A DNA stretch of 64,000 nucleotides from Nipponacmea schrenckii (taxonomy: Eukaryota; Mollusca; Gastropoda; Lottiidae): the NCBI GenBank assembly GCA_030562195.1, contig JAUJPP010000003.1, forward strand, positions 26,877,398 to 26,941,397. Direction: 5' to 3'. The notes beneath the pieces are model-generated. The model was given only the letters and a program-made list of their open reading frames with translations. It made no database searches and had not been told where the DNA came from. Shown piece after piece: positions 35,952 through 48,800 of this stretch; position 1 is the first letter of the stretch, and each line of letters starts with the position of its first letter. The position numbers and the translations under genes are program-made.

Positions 35952-36497
35952 TTATTTTCGAAATTCCTTCAGGATTATATATACAAATTTACATAAATTG
36001 ATAAGCGTTTCACCCTTACAATTAAATAATTGATTCATTTTGATAGTTGATGGGTTTCGGTAATAGTAACTTTTGATATATTTCTCTCTATATTTAATAA
36101 ACTTAGAACAAATGAATATATAGTGAAATTCGTCACCCAAGTCACCTGAGTGACAAAGTGTACAGATTCTAAGTTCACGGGGAATGTTTTGGAAAATTCC
36201 TGCCTCTATAGGAAGTCTGTGGCTTCTGCAGCGTAGTTTGCAAAATGCTGTTCTGAGCTGAGGTGGTAACTCTACAAGATAGTCTTCAAATTTAAAATTT
36301 GACTTAAATAAACGGTAATTAATACATTTTTGACTACTATTTATAGTACTTAACCACATTTGTATAAATTGATCTCTGAGTTGAGTTTGGACTGTGTGCT
36401 TTAACCACTGATAATCGATACCTTCTGCTTGTGTGTGCCATATATATGATAGCCCTATATTATTCAAACATTGTTTAAGACTAATTAACCATTTCAA
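35952..36497 (-). pseudogene. LINE ORF2, C-terminal zinc-knuckle region
   Basis: 181-residue open fragment ending with LRICTLCHSGDLGDEFHY and IC, the CxxC...H...C knuckle found at the C-terminus of Jockey/CR1/I-like elements. 36,500-36,835 also belongs to ORF2 but is broken into frames. Confidence 0.72.
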
Positions 36498-36835
36498 GTT
36501 GCCATCTGATTGGAAAAATCACATTGAATAAACTTTTTGAAAGTTTTGTAACAGGACTGTTGATTAACTTATGCCAATAAGTGACCATTCTGGTTTTCAC
36601 AGTGCATGATAAAGGGTAAATACCTAATTCCGCGTAGACCATACAGCTTGGGGTGGACTTTTTAAAACATTCAAGATCATTTTACAAAATCTCAATTGTA
36701 ATCGTTCTAATTTTTCAATATTTGCGTCAATGGAGCCCCATACTTCACATCCATATAACATAATTGGTACAATTAGTGTCTTAAATAAAAATAATTGAGT
36801 GTCAATATCAAGGTTAAGTTTTTTACTTTTCTGTA

Positions 36836-38435
36836 TCAGAGAAACATAGCTGCTGAAGCTTTTCTTAAAATATGATTAGTCGATTTAGTAAACGATCCAT
36901 TATAATTAAATATAATACCCAGGTAAATAAATTCATTAACAGTTTCTAAGCATTCGTTTCCAAAATATATTACAGGTTTATTCCTTATCATACCCCTAGA
37001 AAATACCATAACTTTTGTTTTTTCTGTATTAATCTGGAGTTTCCAAGTCATGCAGTAGTCAAACATTCCGTTAACCCCCATTTGCAACTCTGATTCGGAT
37101 TCTGCTAAAAGAATTGTGTCGTCGGCGTAAAGCAAAACAAATAACTTAAGGTATACACCAACATTTTCAATGTCTGATTCCTTGATATTCAGACCAGAAT
37201 AATAACTTGACAAATAAGAAGATAGATCATTCAAATAAATACAAAATAATAGTGGAGATAGATTTTCGCCTTGTCTCACACCAATAGAACAGTCAAATTC
37301 TTCGGATACTTCTAAATTGGCCTTATATCTAGATTTAGCTAACTTATATATGTTTAGTATTACTCTAAATAGTTTCCCCTTTATTCCAGATTAAAGAACT
37401 TTTTGCCACAGCTCAAGCCTTGGGACAGAATCAAATGCTCGTCAAAAAAGCAGGCGTATAGACGCTTGCCCTGTTTTATATACAAGTCAATGAGACAATT
37501 AAGATTGAAAATATGATCAAGTGTTGAATGGTGTTTTCTAAATCCTGCTTGCTCGGTATTCACAATGTATTCTAATTCTAAATAATAAGTTAACCTTGCG
37601 TCGATAACAGCAGTGAAAAGTTTACATAAACAACTTATAATTGTTATTCCTCGATAGTTGTTTGCATCTGTCTTACTGCCCTTGTTCTTGAAAATTGGAT
37701 GAATAAGACCTGTTGCCCATTCAGTTGGCACGATTCCTGTATCAAGAACAATATTGAACAATAAGACATATACAGGCAACATCAGAGAGGCAGTGGACTT
37801 AATGAATTCATTCAATATTTCATCACTGCCATATGATTTATTGTTTTTAAGTTTTCCGATACATTTAAGAATTTCTTCATCTGTGATTAGTTCGTCCATC
37901 AAAATGTGGCATTCTCCATTGGCTGCAGTTAACAGGTCTTCTTCTTGGTTGTCGTCTATATTTGCACCTTGATTCAGTTCACGGAAGTGTTCATATAATC
38001 ACTTAATGTTGATGTCTTTTTATTTGAAGATAAAAGTCTCCAGTATTCTTTACTATTCGATCGTTTCAGTTGTTTTAATTTGAAATTAAAGTTTCTATTG
38101 TAAATATTAAATTTAACTTTCAGTCGTTGTTTGTATGATTTGCTGGCTTCCTTCAATTTCTGTTTGTTGCTGATTGTTGGTTGTGCCTTGAATGAATTTT
38201 TCGCCTCAAACAGTTCTTTTCTCTTAATTTCACAGTCATCATCAAACCATGGTTTTCTCAAACATTGTCGTGGGGTCTTTTTTCGTTCTGACTCGAGCAC
38301 AGTTTTCCGAATGTTTGTAGAGTTTGCTGCACACCGAAAAAGACCTCCAATTTCAGAGCATAAATCATCAACTACTGCTTGGCTGATTGAATTTAAGTTT
38401 GTTTCCGCAAGTTTTTGAGCCAATTTGTCTATTTC
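36836..38435 (-). pseudogene. LINE ORF2, linker and reverse transcriptase (frameshifted)
   Basis: After the linker (37,974-38,423), RT motifs appear in order: KLKNNKSYGSDEI, LIHPIFKNKGSKTD, NNYRGITIIS, EQAGFRKHHSTLDHI, AFDSVPRLELW (other frame), RQGENLSPLLFCIYLNDL and the catalytic YADD (LLYADDTILL). Frame breaks near 38,440, 37,940, 37,440 and 37,280-37,380. Catalytic residues remain, but the frame is broken. Confidence 0.85.
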
Positions 38436-38442
38436 ACTAACA

Positions 38443-39390
38443 TTAATATTTCCAACAAATTCGTCCTGTTTTTTCCCATTTTATTGAAGTGTAGCTGGTA
38501 TGTGGCAGTTTTGGTGGCGTTGAAGGCTCTACATTTTGGACATTTAGTGTCACAAAAACTGGAGAATGTTTATCAGACAGCATTGGGTTAAACTCGGATA
38601 TTCCAAAGTCTAATATATGATTAAAAATCGCTGGGGAGCAAATTATATAGTCCACCACCGACGCACAATCACAAGTAAAGGAACCCACATTTTTATCAGT
38701 ACCGCACCTACCGTTCACAATATACAGTCCAAGATTCACACACAATTCAAGCAGTCTTTGACCAAATACATTTAGAACTTTGTCTTGACTTGTCCTGGTT
38801 AGTTGTACATCACTGGATTCTAAGAGTGAATTTAACTTTAATCTTTCAGAAAAGTAGCTATTAGGGTCTTGTATTTCTTCACTTTCTATACCATCACTGT
38901 CAGCAGTTATAAAATCATCAGCTATTCCAGTCCTTGCAGTGAGATCACCTAGAAGGCAAAATCCTGACTCATCAGTTTTAAAATGTAAATAAGAATCTTC
39001 GATGTCGTCATACATTTGTATTGAACTATACCTCGAACCATACGGGGGTATGTACACAGCACAGAAAAGAATTTTATATCCGAGTAAAGATTCATCAATC
39101 GAAAACCAAAGCGAGAAGTCATTTTCACAGTCTGACGTGTTCACTGATATTGTCCTTTACTAATACCGCAACTCCTCCTGAGTTCTTTTTGGCAGATTTC
39201 CTGGATTTAAGTTCAACTTTAAAACCATCAATTTCTACACAATCTGTCTGACCGGTTTTTGTTTCAACAAGGCAGATTATATCAAAGTCCACTAGAAAGG
39301 TTTCAAGGTCATGTGACAAGAACTTAGACTTCAGCCCACATACATTCAGAGTGACAATATTCAGTCCATTTTGTTTTGTGGTTGATAGCT
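38443..39390 (-). pseudogene. LINE ORF2, endonuclease domain (frameshifted)
   Basis: Starts NIVTLNVCGLKSK, then DIICLVETKTG and GGVAVLVKDNIS, continuing in another frame with CAVYIPPYGS, LLGDLTARTG, DYIICSP and DKHSPVFV: the motif series of an AP-like endonuclease. A one-base shift lies near 39,125-39,145. Confidence 0.8.
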
Positions 39391-39407
39391 ATAATCCATT
39401 TGGAGTT

Positions 39408-40238
39408 TTATGATTTTCTCTCCGTTATTTGTCCCTTTGAGTTTACAATAAGTCCCGAGTTGTTGGGAAGATATCTAATCACAGATCTAGCGTTCATTTC
39501 CATTAATCGTTCTGAGTATGGCTTTGACCTTGATAAATAAACGTCTTTGAGATCGGTTTTGGCGAGTCTTCTTTTATTTTTTAGGACCATATTTCTTTGT
39601 AAGTTGTTTTCAAAGCTAATCTTAACTATACCAGGTCTTGAATCTGATCTTGTACTCAATCGCTTTACTTCAGTTATATTTACAGCTTTAAAAATGTCAT
39701 CACCAATTGTCTGAATTAAGTTATTAACTTTCTCTTCAATGTTCTCATTCTGTTCAAATTTTAATCCAAACACAACAAGAGACATATCATGATTATCGTT
39801 GGTACTGCTAACCTTTCCTTGGTCAATTTGATTAATCCTTTCATTAAGTTCTGTTAAAGAGTTCTCTACCCTATCTATTCTCACCCTCTCAGCAGTGATA
39901 TCCATTGATAATTCATTATGTAATGTTTCAACTTTGTCTTCAATTTTTGACAACAATTCTGTTTTCAAAATGTCTATCCTATTTTCCAATCTTTCAAATA
40001 TTAGATCCTGATTCGATTTCATTTCTGCAACCCCTCCAATTAATATTTCCATCTGTTTTGATAACTTATCTATATAACTTTGATATACTTTACAGTCTGT
40101 ATGTTTCTGCTCCATGGTTACTGTAGTTGAACTTTCTTCCATTTTATTACTTTTTCGGTCAGGTTTTGGGGTATCACCTTCACTGTTTCTATTCCTTTTA
40201 AACGTAACAGATTCCTTGTCTGACATCCGAATATGCAT
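39408..40238 (-). CDS. LINE ORF1 protein, intact
   Basis: 276 residues. Basic, Ser/Thr-rich N-terminus, then a heptad-rich coiled coil (about residues 50-150, e.g. RIDRVENSLTELNERINQI), then a region with DMSLVVFGLK and PGIVKISFEN resembling the RNA-binding part of LINE ORF1 proteins. It would form an RNA-binding multimer that packages the element RNA. Confidence 0.75.
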   Translation of the reverse strand: MHIRMSDKESVTFKRNRNSEGDTPKPDRKSNKMEESSTTVTMEQKHTDCKVYQSYIDKLSKQMEILIGGVAEMKSNQDLIFERLENRIDILKTELLSKIEDKVETLHNELSMDITAERVRIDRVENSLTELNERINQIDQGKVSSTNDNHDMSLVVFGLKFEQNENIEEKVNNLIQTIGDDIFKAVNITEVKRLSTRSDSRPGIVKISFENNLQRNMVLKNKRRLAKTDLKDVYLSRSKPYSERLMEMNARSVIRYLPNNSGLIVNSKGQITERKS

Positions 40239-40318
40239 GTAGAGCTCTTACAGACACGTTTTGTCACTTCAACAGTCTACTAATGTGAAAGTAGTACATC
40301 TCCCTGTTTTTTATGTCC

Positions 40319-40370
40319 TAGTGGGTTAGACGCTTACTTGCTTACCTGAAGGTCCATAATTTAATCCCGG
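40319..40370 (+). repeat. Possible tRNA-derived SINE fragment
   Basis: GTGGGTTAGACGCTTACTTG followed by TTTAATCCCGG, reminiscent of A and B boxes. It lies directly before the family 1 copy at 40,405, so the two may be head and body of one element. Confidence 0.35.
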
Positions 40371-40404
40371 CATAGGTCGAGATGATATTTCGCATTTTTC
40401 AGCC

Positions 40405-40650
40405 CGGCTTCATCTTGTAAGTGTCTGAGGGACTGGCATGGAACAGGAGTCCAGTCGTTCGGATGGGACACAATAAACAGAGGCCCCGTTTGCTGCAGGC
40501 TGTGCAAGTTAAAGATCCCTCGACAGTTGGAAATTGCACCAGAGTAGGCTTATAGTGCTGTTTGGAAAAATGCCACTCATTGCACACAGCATGGCGTTGC
40601 CCGTCTTCATAAGCCCATAAGGTGCATTCATTTAATTTCACTTCATATTA
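40405..40650 (-). repeat. Interspersed repeat family 1, inverted copy
   Basis: Reverse orientation of the 16,750 repeat: CCTCGACAGTTGGAAATTG and GGCGTTGCCCGTCTTCATAA are the shared blocks. Confidence 0.75.
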
Positions 40651-40689
40651 CCCCCTGCTTTTTAGATGTAAAGGGAGATAACTAATTTT

Positions 40690-40990
40690 TTATCCTTTTT
40701 TCAGGACCGATACATCTAATTCCTTTGCCATCTGTTCCCATGTTCAAAGACGAAATTCAACCTGCTATAACCTTTTCCAAAAATCTCGTTGAAAACTTTC
40801 CAATATGACACTTGAAAGTCTGGTCAATGCTTGGGTTCTGTGAAAGAATTTATCAACATCCACTTGACAGTCACTGCACACAAAACTACTATTTTTTTTA
40901 AATAGCCTTCCGCTAATTAAATTCTGTCAGAAAATACAATTTCAGACATCAAATTCCAATTCTAGATAAAAAAAATATAGTCAAAAATGG
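40690..40990 (-). repeat. Dispersed repeat, copy 3 (inverted)
   Basis: Inverse complement of the family at 9,430 and 35,050: CTCGTTGAAAACTTTCC, then TTGACAGTCACTGCACAC. More diverged, with an A/T run in the middle. Confidence 0.7.
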
Positions 40991-42718
40991 ACAAAGGGAA
41001 TTTCTTAAAATAGCATTATCATTATCATAAAATGTCTACATGGACGGTCTCAATAAATTTCCCTGTCCAGTATCGAACTGAACTAGGCTAGTGCTTTATT
41101 CTTAATGAACACCATCAGGCCTACATTGTGTTGTTCTCTCTTTCGTGAATTAGGAAGGGCTACACAGTTTGGAATAATCCATGTTTCTAAAGCAACGTTT
41201 GGATATACATGAACAGGTTGCTTTAGGAACATGGGAATAATCTAGGATTTCAGTAAGTTCAGGCAAAGTAATTATTTTATTATTATGTCAATTTCGGAAC
41301 CTGGAAAAATATGTTCTAATCTATTCTTCCTTACTCCATCTCGACCCTCTGGTATATTTAATTGTGACAGTGAGTCAGAAAAGGAATGTACCTGACACGT
41401 TTTGAAATCATACATCACATGATATGGTAATTAAATACGAGACAATATTGGATTACGGTCATAAAGTAACAGCCTATTGTTTGGGTATTTAAAGTTAAGG
41501 GTAAGGAAATATTCTTACATATTTAAAGGAAAATGGGTTAGAATAGAAAAAATAGTTCATAAAATCGGGTCCTTGTGTTATATATCGTGACTGAATGTTA
41601 CATGTAGACAGTCTATCCATATTATATTGATATTCTGCACTTAACTCTGATCATCTAGACTTGGTGCAGTAGAATAGTATACGTTAGATAGAAAGAACTC
41701 TATTTTAAAGGGAAACAACTCACAAGTCAAGCGGGACAGGGATCCTTTCTACCTGGGACCGGCTTCACAAAATTTTAACAAAGATATAGGTCTAATCAAG
41801 ATTTTAAGAAATATAGTAATCTGATTGGTTAATTAAATTTAAAAATCTGATCATTGCAACACTAAAATCATCCTTTAAAATTAAGTTTTTGTGAAACAGG
41901 CTCTAGATCTTTCCCGGATTATATGTACCCATTTACAGCTTGGGTGGACTGGAATTATGAGTTAAGATGACTTATTCAAGGACTTTACACTCGATATGTT
42001 CAACGTTTCCGAAAAATGCGTAAAGAAAATTTAACCCATAGATATCTTATAAATATATTTATTATATAGAATGTTTATGCTCTACCCTACTGTAGAGAAC
42101 CTACTGGTAGAACCCCTTTCATTTTATCACTGAATTAAATGCAGTGAAGGAGTTTCACTCCGACTGAGTTAATGATGATGACTTTTGTCAAAAGAGAAAG
42201 TTGGAATCTTTTGATAAAACAACTGCATGTCCTAAAAGATTGTAAAACCAACATTCTGTCTATCATATTTTTACCAATTGCCGATATAATAATTACTTTG
42301 CCAAATGCTGATCAAATTTGCAACTGTGGCAAACAAGTTTTATCTTATTGACTAGATTTACTGATGTATTTCTAGTTTAAAATATGTGGTAATAAATTTA
42401 ATTTTTAAGGAACATTGTGTTGGTTATGTTGTTTGATGTTTGGTAAACATTCAAATCGAACAATAAATTATATCCTTGATTACAAATAAGGGGTTGGTTT
42501 TAGGGTTAATTCGGGTGTATTGGGGGCTTCTTTTTGTTTCATAGAAATTTCCACCAGATGCCTGTGATTCCTGTTGTAATAGAAATGTATCAGGGCCTTT
42601 GCGATAGTGACTTTTTATTGGATTTATAAAGCAGACGTTCGACTTAAAAATGGATTTGTGTAGTACGTTTAAAAAATCGATTTGTCGTCTCATTAAGCAA
42701 AGAATATTTTTTTCAAAA
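40991..42718. other. Intergenic, no recognisable gene
   Basis: AT-rich sequence; I see no gene, RNA or clear element. Only short unsupported open frames. Confidence 0.5.
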
Positions 42719-43070
42719 ATGAAATGAATGAAGTTTTACGTCCTACTCTTCTGCACCTAATGGACTAATGAAGACGGGCAACACAATACAGTTTTCAATG
42801 AGTGAAATTTTTCTAGGGCAGCGGTATTAGCTTACTCTTCATGTGATTTCCAATTGTCGAGGGATCTTTAAAGTACACAGCCTGTAGCACTTGGGGCATC
42901 CGTTTATTGTCCCATCCGAACAACGCTTTCCCCATTTCAATCCCTCCGACCTGCATCACTAACGAGGTGAAAACGGGCTTAAAAATCCAGAATTTCATCT
43001 CGACCCTTGCCAGGATTGAACGCTGGACACTCAGGTTAGCGCGCAAGAATTTAGTAACTCATTGGAACAC
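42719..43070 (+). repeat. Interspersed repeat family 1, longest copy
   Basis: Starts GAAGTTTTACGTCCTACTCT, includes CAATTGTCGAGGGATCTTT and TTATTGTCCCATCCGAACAA, and runs on through AACGAGGTGAAAACGGG, which other copies lack. Gives the best estimate of family length, over 300 bp. Confidence 0.75.
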
Positions 43071-44589
43071 AGCAACTCCAAAAACTGTTTTGAAAACAGA
43101 TATAGAGTTAGAAATTCTCAAATGTACGCTGAATGGTGTTTTGTTTGATGAAAATCTTCCATTAGCTGAATCAATGCGACATAGTTTAATGGAAAACTCC
43201 ATTTTTTTGTAACATGTATATCACGTCTTGTTAGGACTAACATTGTATAATGTTGTATTAAAGCAGTATGCATCAGTTCACAACAACAATACAGGGCTAC
43301 ACTTTTTAAACTATTTACAGCCAGATCATATATCTAGTGTGTATATATCTATATTATTTAGACCAGGAAGCCCTAGATAGAACGCTATTTTATCTTTCTT
43401 AGATATTTGTTAAATCTATTATAAGATTTATTTAGCGTGTTTAAGAACGCATGAAATACGTTGTGGCGAGCGGTTAGGTTATCAAAACCTTGAAAATAAA
43501 GCAAATAAATATGGACTATGTTGAAGACGCGAATCAACACTAACACTTCCATACCCGTAGCTACAGGGGGTAGCAAGGTGGGTCAATGCCTTCCCGAAAA
43601 AGGAATTGTTTGCCCAAGTGAGACTCAAACACCATGTCATTGCCCCTCCCGACATATTACTTAAACACCGCAGCTGGTGGTGGTACTTCTCTTCGGAGTA
43701 GTCCTCTACTGAACTATACTCATGACAGTTACGGAAGGAGACAAACGATAGTAACGTTTTAAGTCTCACCATAGTTACTTTTTGAGTCTCACCATACTTA
43801 CGTCTTAAGTTTCTCGATAGTTACGTTTTGAGTCTCACGAAAGTTACGTTAAGATACACATGGTAGTTGTGTTATGAAACATACGATGGTTGTGTTATGG
43901 GGCACACAAAGGTTGTGTTTTGAGACTTATGATAGTTAAGTTAGGTTGTGTTATGGGACACATGATAGTTGGGTTATGATAAACATGATAGTTAGGTTAT
44001 GGGACACATGATAGCTGTGTTTCGATACACATAATAGTTAAGTTTTGTGTCATGATATTGAATACTTTCAGAAATGCCAAAGTTTAAAAAGTAGAATTCC
44101 TTTGCCTGTTTTGGAACGAGATGAATTGGGAGTTAAAAATATACGAAAATGCCAAAAGGCTTTGCCTTCTATAACCTAGTATATAATAAAACATCAAAAT
44201 GATGTCAAGCTCTATGTTATTTCCCAATATCAGTACTTTATTCATATGATTCAACTATATCAACAATAGATTTTGTTTTACTATGAATCAGCAGGTAGTG
44301 TATAATACAGAGTTCACGCCTCATACTGAGGTAGAGAGATTCAATTACAGTTCTCGTCTTCCTCATGAATAGGGGTTTTAATAAACAAATATTTTTGTAA
44401 ATAGGTTAAAGGGTCATTTATCTTTTAGTCTATCATACATTTTCAATCGTGAAAGTTTTATCTCTTAATACATGTTTTATATAAAAGAGCAAAGCAGGAA
44501 CTAGTGAGTGAATAGAAAATTGATTTTACTCCCAATCGTACCCCAACTTTAATTACTGAACAAAGTCATATTTATTTTGTCCTCTGATG
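43071..44589. other. Intergenic; weak degenerate repeat at 43,760-44,050
   Basis: A loose repetition of GTTACGTTTTGAGTCTCAC, then of GATAGTTAAGTTATGGGACAC motifs, in the middle. No gene seen in the rest. Confidence 0.5.
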
Positions 44590-44735
44590 TACGGTGGTTC
44601 ACATAGTCTAGGTAATTTGGTAATAATTCTTGTACTTTTAATTAATATTAATTATCTCCTATTAGTTGAAAATTTTAATTTCTGATTCCAAATTTTAAAA
44701 AAAACCGTGAATTGTGTTTTATGTGAGCCACCGTA
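44590..44735. mobile_element. MITE with TACGGTGG terminal inverted repeats, 146 bp
   Basis: Ends TACGGTGGTTCACATA and TATGTGAGCCACCGTA, flanked by G and C; a short relative of the 29,574 element. AT-rich inside, non-coding. Confidence 0.8.
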
Positions 44736-44979
44736 CTAATGTCAAGAATGCACAAATCCCCTTTTTGCTATATTTTATTTTGAAGGAACCGCATAAAAAT
44801 ACGCACAATGTAAGGCATCTGCACTATGAATGTGACCCCCCCCCCTCCTCCTCAAAAAAAAATTATTAACCCCTTCATTAACCAGATTGTCCTGGACCTA
44901 TGCTTCCCTAACTCAAATATAAATGTTACTACCTGATGGTGCCCCTGATCCAGTCTTACTCTGTTTTCCCAGAGACTGA

Positions 44980-45180
44980 CAAGGAAAACGCGTTCGGGTG
45001 GGACAATAAACCGAGGCCCCGTGTGCTAGAGGTTGTGCACCCTCGACAGTTGGAAATCACAAAAGAGTAGGCTAATGCCGCTGTCCTGTACCTCATTGCA
45101 AACTGCATGGCGTTGCCCATCTTCATTAGCTCATAAGGTGCAGAAGAGTAGGCCGTAAAACTCCATTCATTTTTATTTCA
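44980..45180 (-). repeat. Interspersed repeat family 1, inverted copy upstream of gene B
   Basis: CGTTCGGGTGGGACAATAAA, CCTCGACAGTTGGAAATC and GCAGAAGAGTAGGCCGTAAA in inverse orientation. About 600 bp upstream of the gene B start. Confidence 0.75.
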
Positions 45181-45214
45181 TTTTTGTTTTCGCAGAGGGT
45201 GGTCTATCGTTGTC

Positions 45215-45460
45215 CTATAGTAGGTAGGCCTACTACATATCCATCAGTAGGCCTGCTCCATATCCACCAGTATTCCTACTCCATATCTACCGGTAGGCCT
45301 ACTACATATCTACCGGTAGGCCGTACTACATATCTACCGGTAGGCCTACTCCATATCTGCCGGTAGGCCCACTACATATCTACTGGTAGGCCTACTACAT
45401 ATCTACCGGTAGGCCTACTAGATATTTACCGGTAGGCTTACTACATATCTACCAACTCAT
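45215..45460. repeat. Minisatellite of about 23 bp upstream of gene B
   Basis: About eleven units of TAGGCCTACTACATATCTAC plus CGG. It abuts the family 1 repeat on one side and lies about 320 bp before the gene B start. Confidence 0.88.
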
Positions 45461-45780
45461 GATTCAGTGATACTCCATCCGTGGACTATTTCTCAGAATT
45501 TTACTATTATTGATTAGGTGTTCCGTAGTATTCAATATTGATTTATTCACAAAATGATATATTAATCTGAAAAATGTCAAGAATGGACCCTTAAAAATAG
45601 TCTTAATGGCTGAGTGACTCTGGTGATTTGAGTTGAAGATTGAGACACTGGTTTATTAAAATCCTGCTTAAACCCAACCCATATAATCTGACAAACTACT
45701 AGTCTACATACACTTGTACCTTATCATCATTGAGGGCAAGAGATGACACCAGAATAGGGGTTTTCGTTAACGGTGTCAAA

Positions 45781-45837
45781 ATGAGGATTATTTTTACTCT
45801 TTTCGGAATTATTTTAATATGTTATCAGTTTCAACAG
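45781..45837 (+). CDS. Gene B exon 1: start codon and signal peptide
   Basis: [19 protein letters not shown] followed by a GTAAGT donor. Same 57-bp length and phase as gene A exon 1, but with several base changes, more diverged than exons 2-6. The next exon is 6.4 kb away. Confidence 0.78.
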
Positions 45838-48800
45838 GTAAGTGGCAATTCATTCAAATTTTATATAAAACAAAAATTTTGTTATTATAATTTATCTTGT
45901 ATATAGGTGAGGTTCAATAATATACTCTACGTGTGGATTGTCTAAAAGGGACAATGAGATGCCAAGCCAAAAAACTAAAGGAACATTTTTTTAGCTATAT
46001 GGACACTCTAAAATGAACGCTGGGATGGCAAACCGAAATACCAAATACCGAAAAAACGTTTTAATCTAAGTGGATATCCAAAAACATTATATATATATAT
46101 GTGAATTAAAACTCAAGTAGTAACAAAAAGACATCATTAAGCAATGTGACCTATTAGAAAGATATGCTGTTATGAAACAAGTATTAACTGCCTGTACGGT
46201 CTGAGATGGGCCAGGTTAACCACATGGACCGTGCGCTAGTTTAACCAGCATGTTCCCAAGACAGTGCGATACGACATTAAACATTGGGTTTGCTTAGCTT
46301 CTGTTATTGATAAAAGATCAACCACAAACACGATATATAATATACCCAGTCTGGTCACATTTTCTATGTAATAAATTACTCAGATAGGGGGTCGATCCTA
46401 AAACCGGCTTTCCTCAGATAATAATGCTATATTCATCAGTTATAATATAAGACACTGAATTGTCTAGAAAATAATTGGGTACTCGTCTGTACTCTAGTAA
46501 CTAGGCATACATACCCCCCCCCCCCACAACTCCTTTCTACCGCACCCAATATTCAAAATGTGACAAGTAAACTTAAACATCAATATTAGTGTTGCAGGTG
46601 ATGATGTTTTGGATGATATTTTTTTTTCTGAAACTTAGTTTCCAAGTGATCTGCACCAGTATACGAAAACAATTGAACGCTTTATCTCCGGGCAGAGTAA
46701 GGTAAACATTGGCTGATGTATAGAACGACGGTTTCAGAAGACATCTAATATGTCAGCTATCCATGTCGATGGGCAATAAACGTATTTCTTACTCACTGTA
46801 CAATCAATGTATCGGACGTGTTATCGTGACAAAAAAAATGTTTTTATAGTCGGGACCTAGAGAACAAGTTTGAAATTTCAATTAGAACTTCCTGAATTGA
46901 GTGAGAAAATAATAATGCATGCCCTTGAAGTATAAATTACAATATATCATAAATTTATGATATTGACGTGAGTTATATATAACGTTATGTAAATTTATTC
47001 ATTCAACAGTATGGATGCAAAGTTGAAATAAAATCTACTGGGTTTGTCCAACTACAAGCAAAACTCGGAGTTTAATACTCAATCTAAAGTGGTTGAGTTA
47101 AGACTTTAAATAAACATCGTAGTTCGATATCTAGTCACTTGCCTTACAATCTACTTCCATTTGTTCTGTCCTCGTTGCATCCAAAACTATGACGTCATAG
47201 AAATAACAGACCCGAACCTCTTTAATTACAACGCCAGACTATTATCCTCGTGTCCTGATTCTGGTAACTAGATCCCATGCCCCTTTCTTTCTTTTTCAAA
47301 TAATAATTCATTTAAGACTAATACGGCTTCAGGCAAATGTTTTAGCTAAGCTAATCGGCAAGGAAATGTTTTAGCTAAGCTAATCGGCAAGGAAATGTTT
47401 TAGCTAAGCTAATCGGCAAGGAAATGTTTTAGCTAAGCTAATCGGCAAGGAAATGTTTTAGCAAAGCTAATCGGCAAGGAAATGTTTTAGCTGAGCTTAT
47501 CGGCAAGGAAATGTTTTAGCTAAGCTAATCGGCAAGGAAATGTTTTAGCTAAGCTAATCAGCAAGGAAATGTTTAAGCTGAGCTAATCGGCAAATTTTGA
47601 ACGATTATGCGAGTTTTATGCATTTCTATTACTTCTACAGATTATTTACACATATTCTAGACCAAATTAATCTCCGAAAATGGAGAAACGGCCCCTTTAA
47701 TATACAGGCATGTAGGCAGTCCAGATATTGTGGTATAACATTCCCCAAGTTTCCCCTACTGTCCATCTTGATTATAGAGAACAATGGGTATACATGTATT
47801 AGCCCCAGTAAAATAAATCTATTATTATATTGGGGTCAAGATGGTGAGGGATATAATGTTATTTTATAGTATCAAATTCCACTCACGATTTCTCAATAAA
47901 CCTTTTGAATTATACAGATAATCCTGGGCGTGCATGTATAAGGACCTTATTTTTTTGAAGGAGCGAGTTTGAATTGGGTGTGGCTAGAGATTTTAATTTT
48001 TCACGATTTAATCTATTTTGAATTGAATACAGGTTATAGGATGTCATTAAAACCATTTAATGAAAAATAGACGAAATATTTTCTATCCGGGTGTTTAGAA
48101 ATCATTAGATAACATCGATCAAGTTTTTAATGTCAATCATTATTTATACTCTATACCTGTTTCTCTATTCAACCGCTATACTTGTACAGCTATTAAACTA
48201 ACGTTTGATAAATATATAATTGAGCTTATCAACTTAAATATTCACCTTTAGTTATCTGTATATGCAATTTATTATCATGAAACTAAAAAAATCGTCAAAG
48301 AAATTCTTATAATGTCTTTTTGTGTAGTGGCTTGTTTTTTTCTTTTCAATCATGAATAAAGTTGTTGATTTACTCTTTCTTTTAACTCAAGTCGTTTTCT
48401 GAGTCATTATTTTTATTTTCGTTTGTATTTGTTTGTTTATTTCAATTTTGATTTATATTCGTTTTCCGTTTTTGTTTAATTTCAAAAAGTGAATATGTCC
48501 TACATGAACTACCGTAGTTGTTGAAAACGTGAAAGTTTAATAGCAAAATTTGCCCCAATGGATTAACTTTAGCATGAACATAAGATTTTGGTTTTCAAAA
48601 ATGATCAATATGAGTATATATTCATCAGTGAAATTACCTAGTGTCATAAAGTAACAGAATCTCTTTTATGTTACATATTTCAGTAGGTATATTTACTGAT
48701 GAATAGAGGTTTTATGGACCAAGTTTAAAATTTTCAAATGTGATGTTAATTCTAAGGCCTATTATCCCTTTAAAGATTCGGTTTTGGAAGTTTAGTCGAG

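Larger units (their letters stand above)
35777..40245 (-). mobile_element. Non-LTR retrotransposon (LINE), decayed
   Basis: About 4.5 kb on the minus strand: ORF1, then endonuclease, reverse transcriptase and a C-terminal zinc knuckle. It ends in an ATT-repeat tail (GTGAATAAAG then five or so ATT units) near 35,777-35,810, typical of LINE 3' ends. It has several frameshifts, so it is probably inactive. The C-terminal C..C......E.H....C motif suggests a Jockey/CR1/I-like group rather than RTE (inference). Confidence 0.88.

Noticed and set aside
36500..40126. Plus-strand frames across the LINE
   Set aside because: Antisense shadows; all reverse transcriptase and endonuclease motifs are on the minus strand.
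42813..43212. Short frames on both strands that include family 1 repeat
   Set aside because: Repeat-derived; no conserved domain and other copies of the repeat do not keep the frame.
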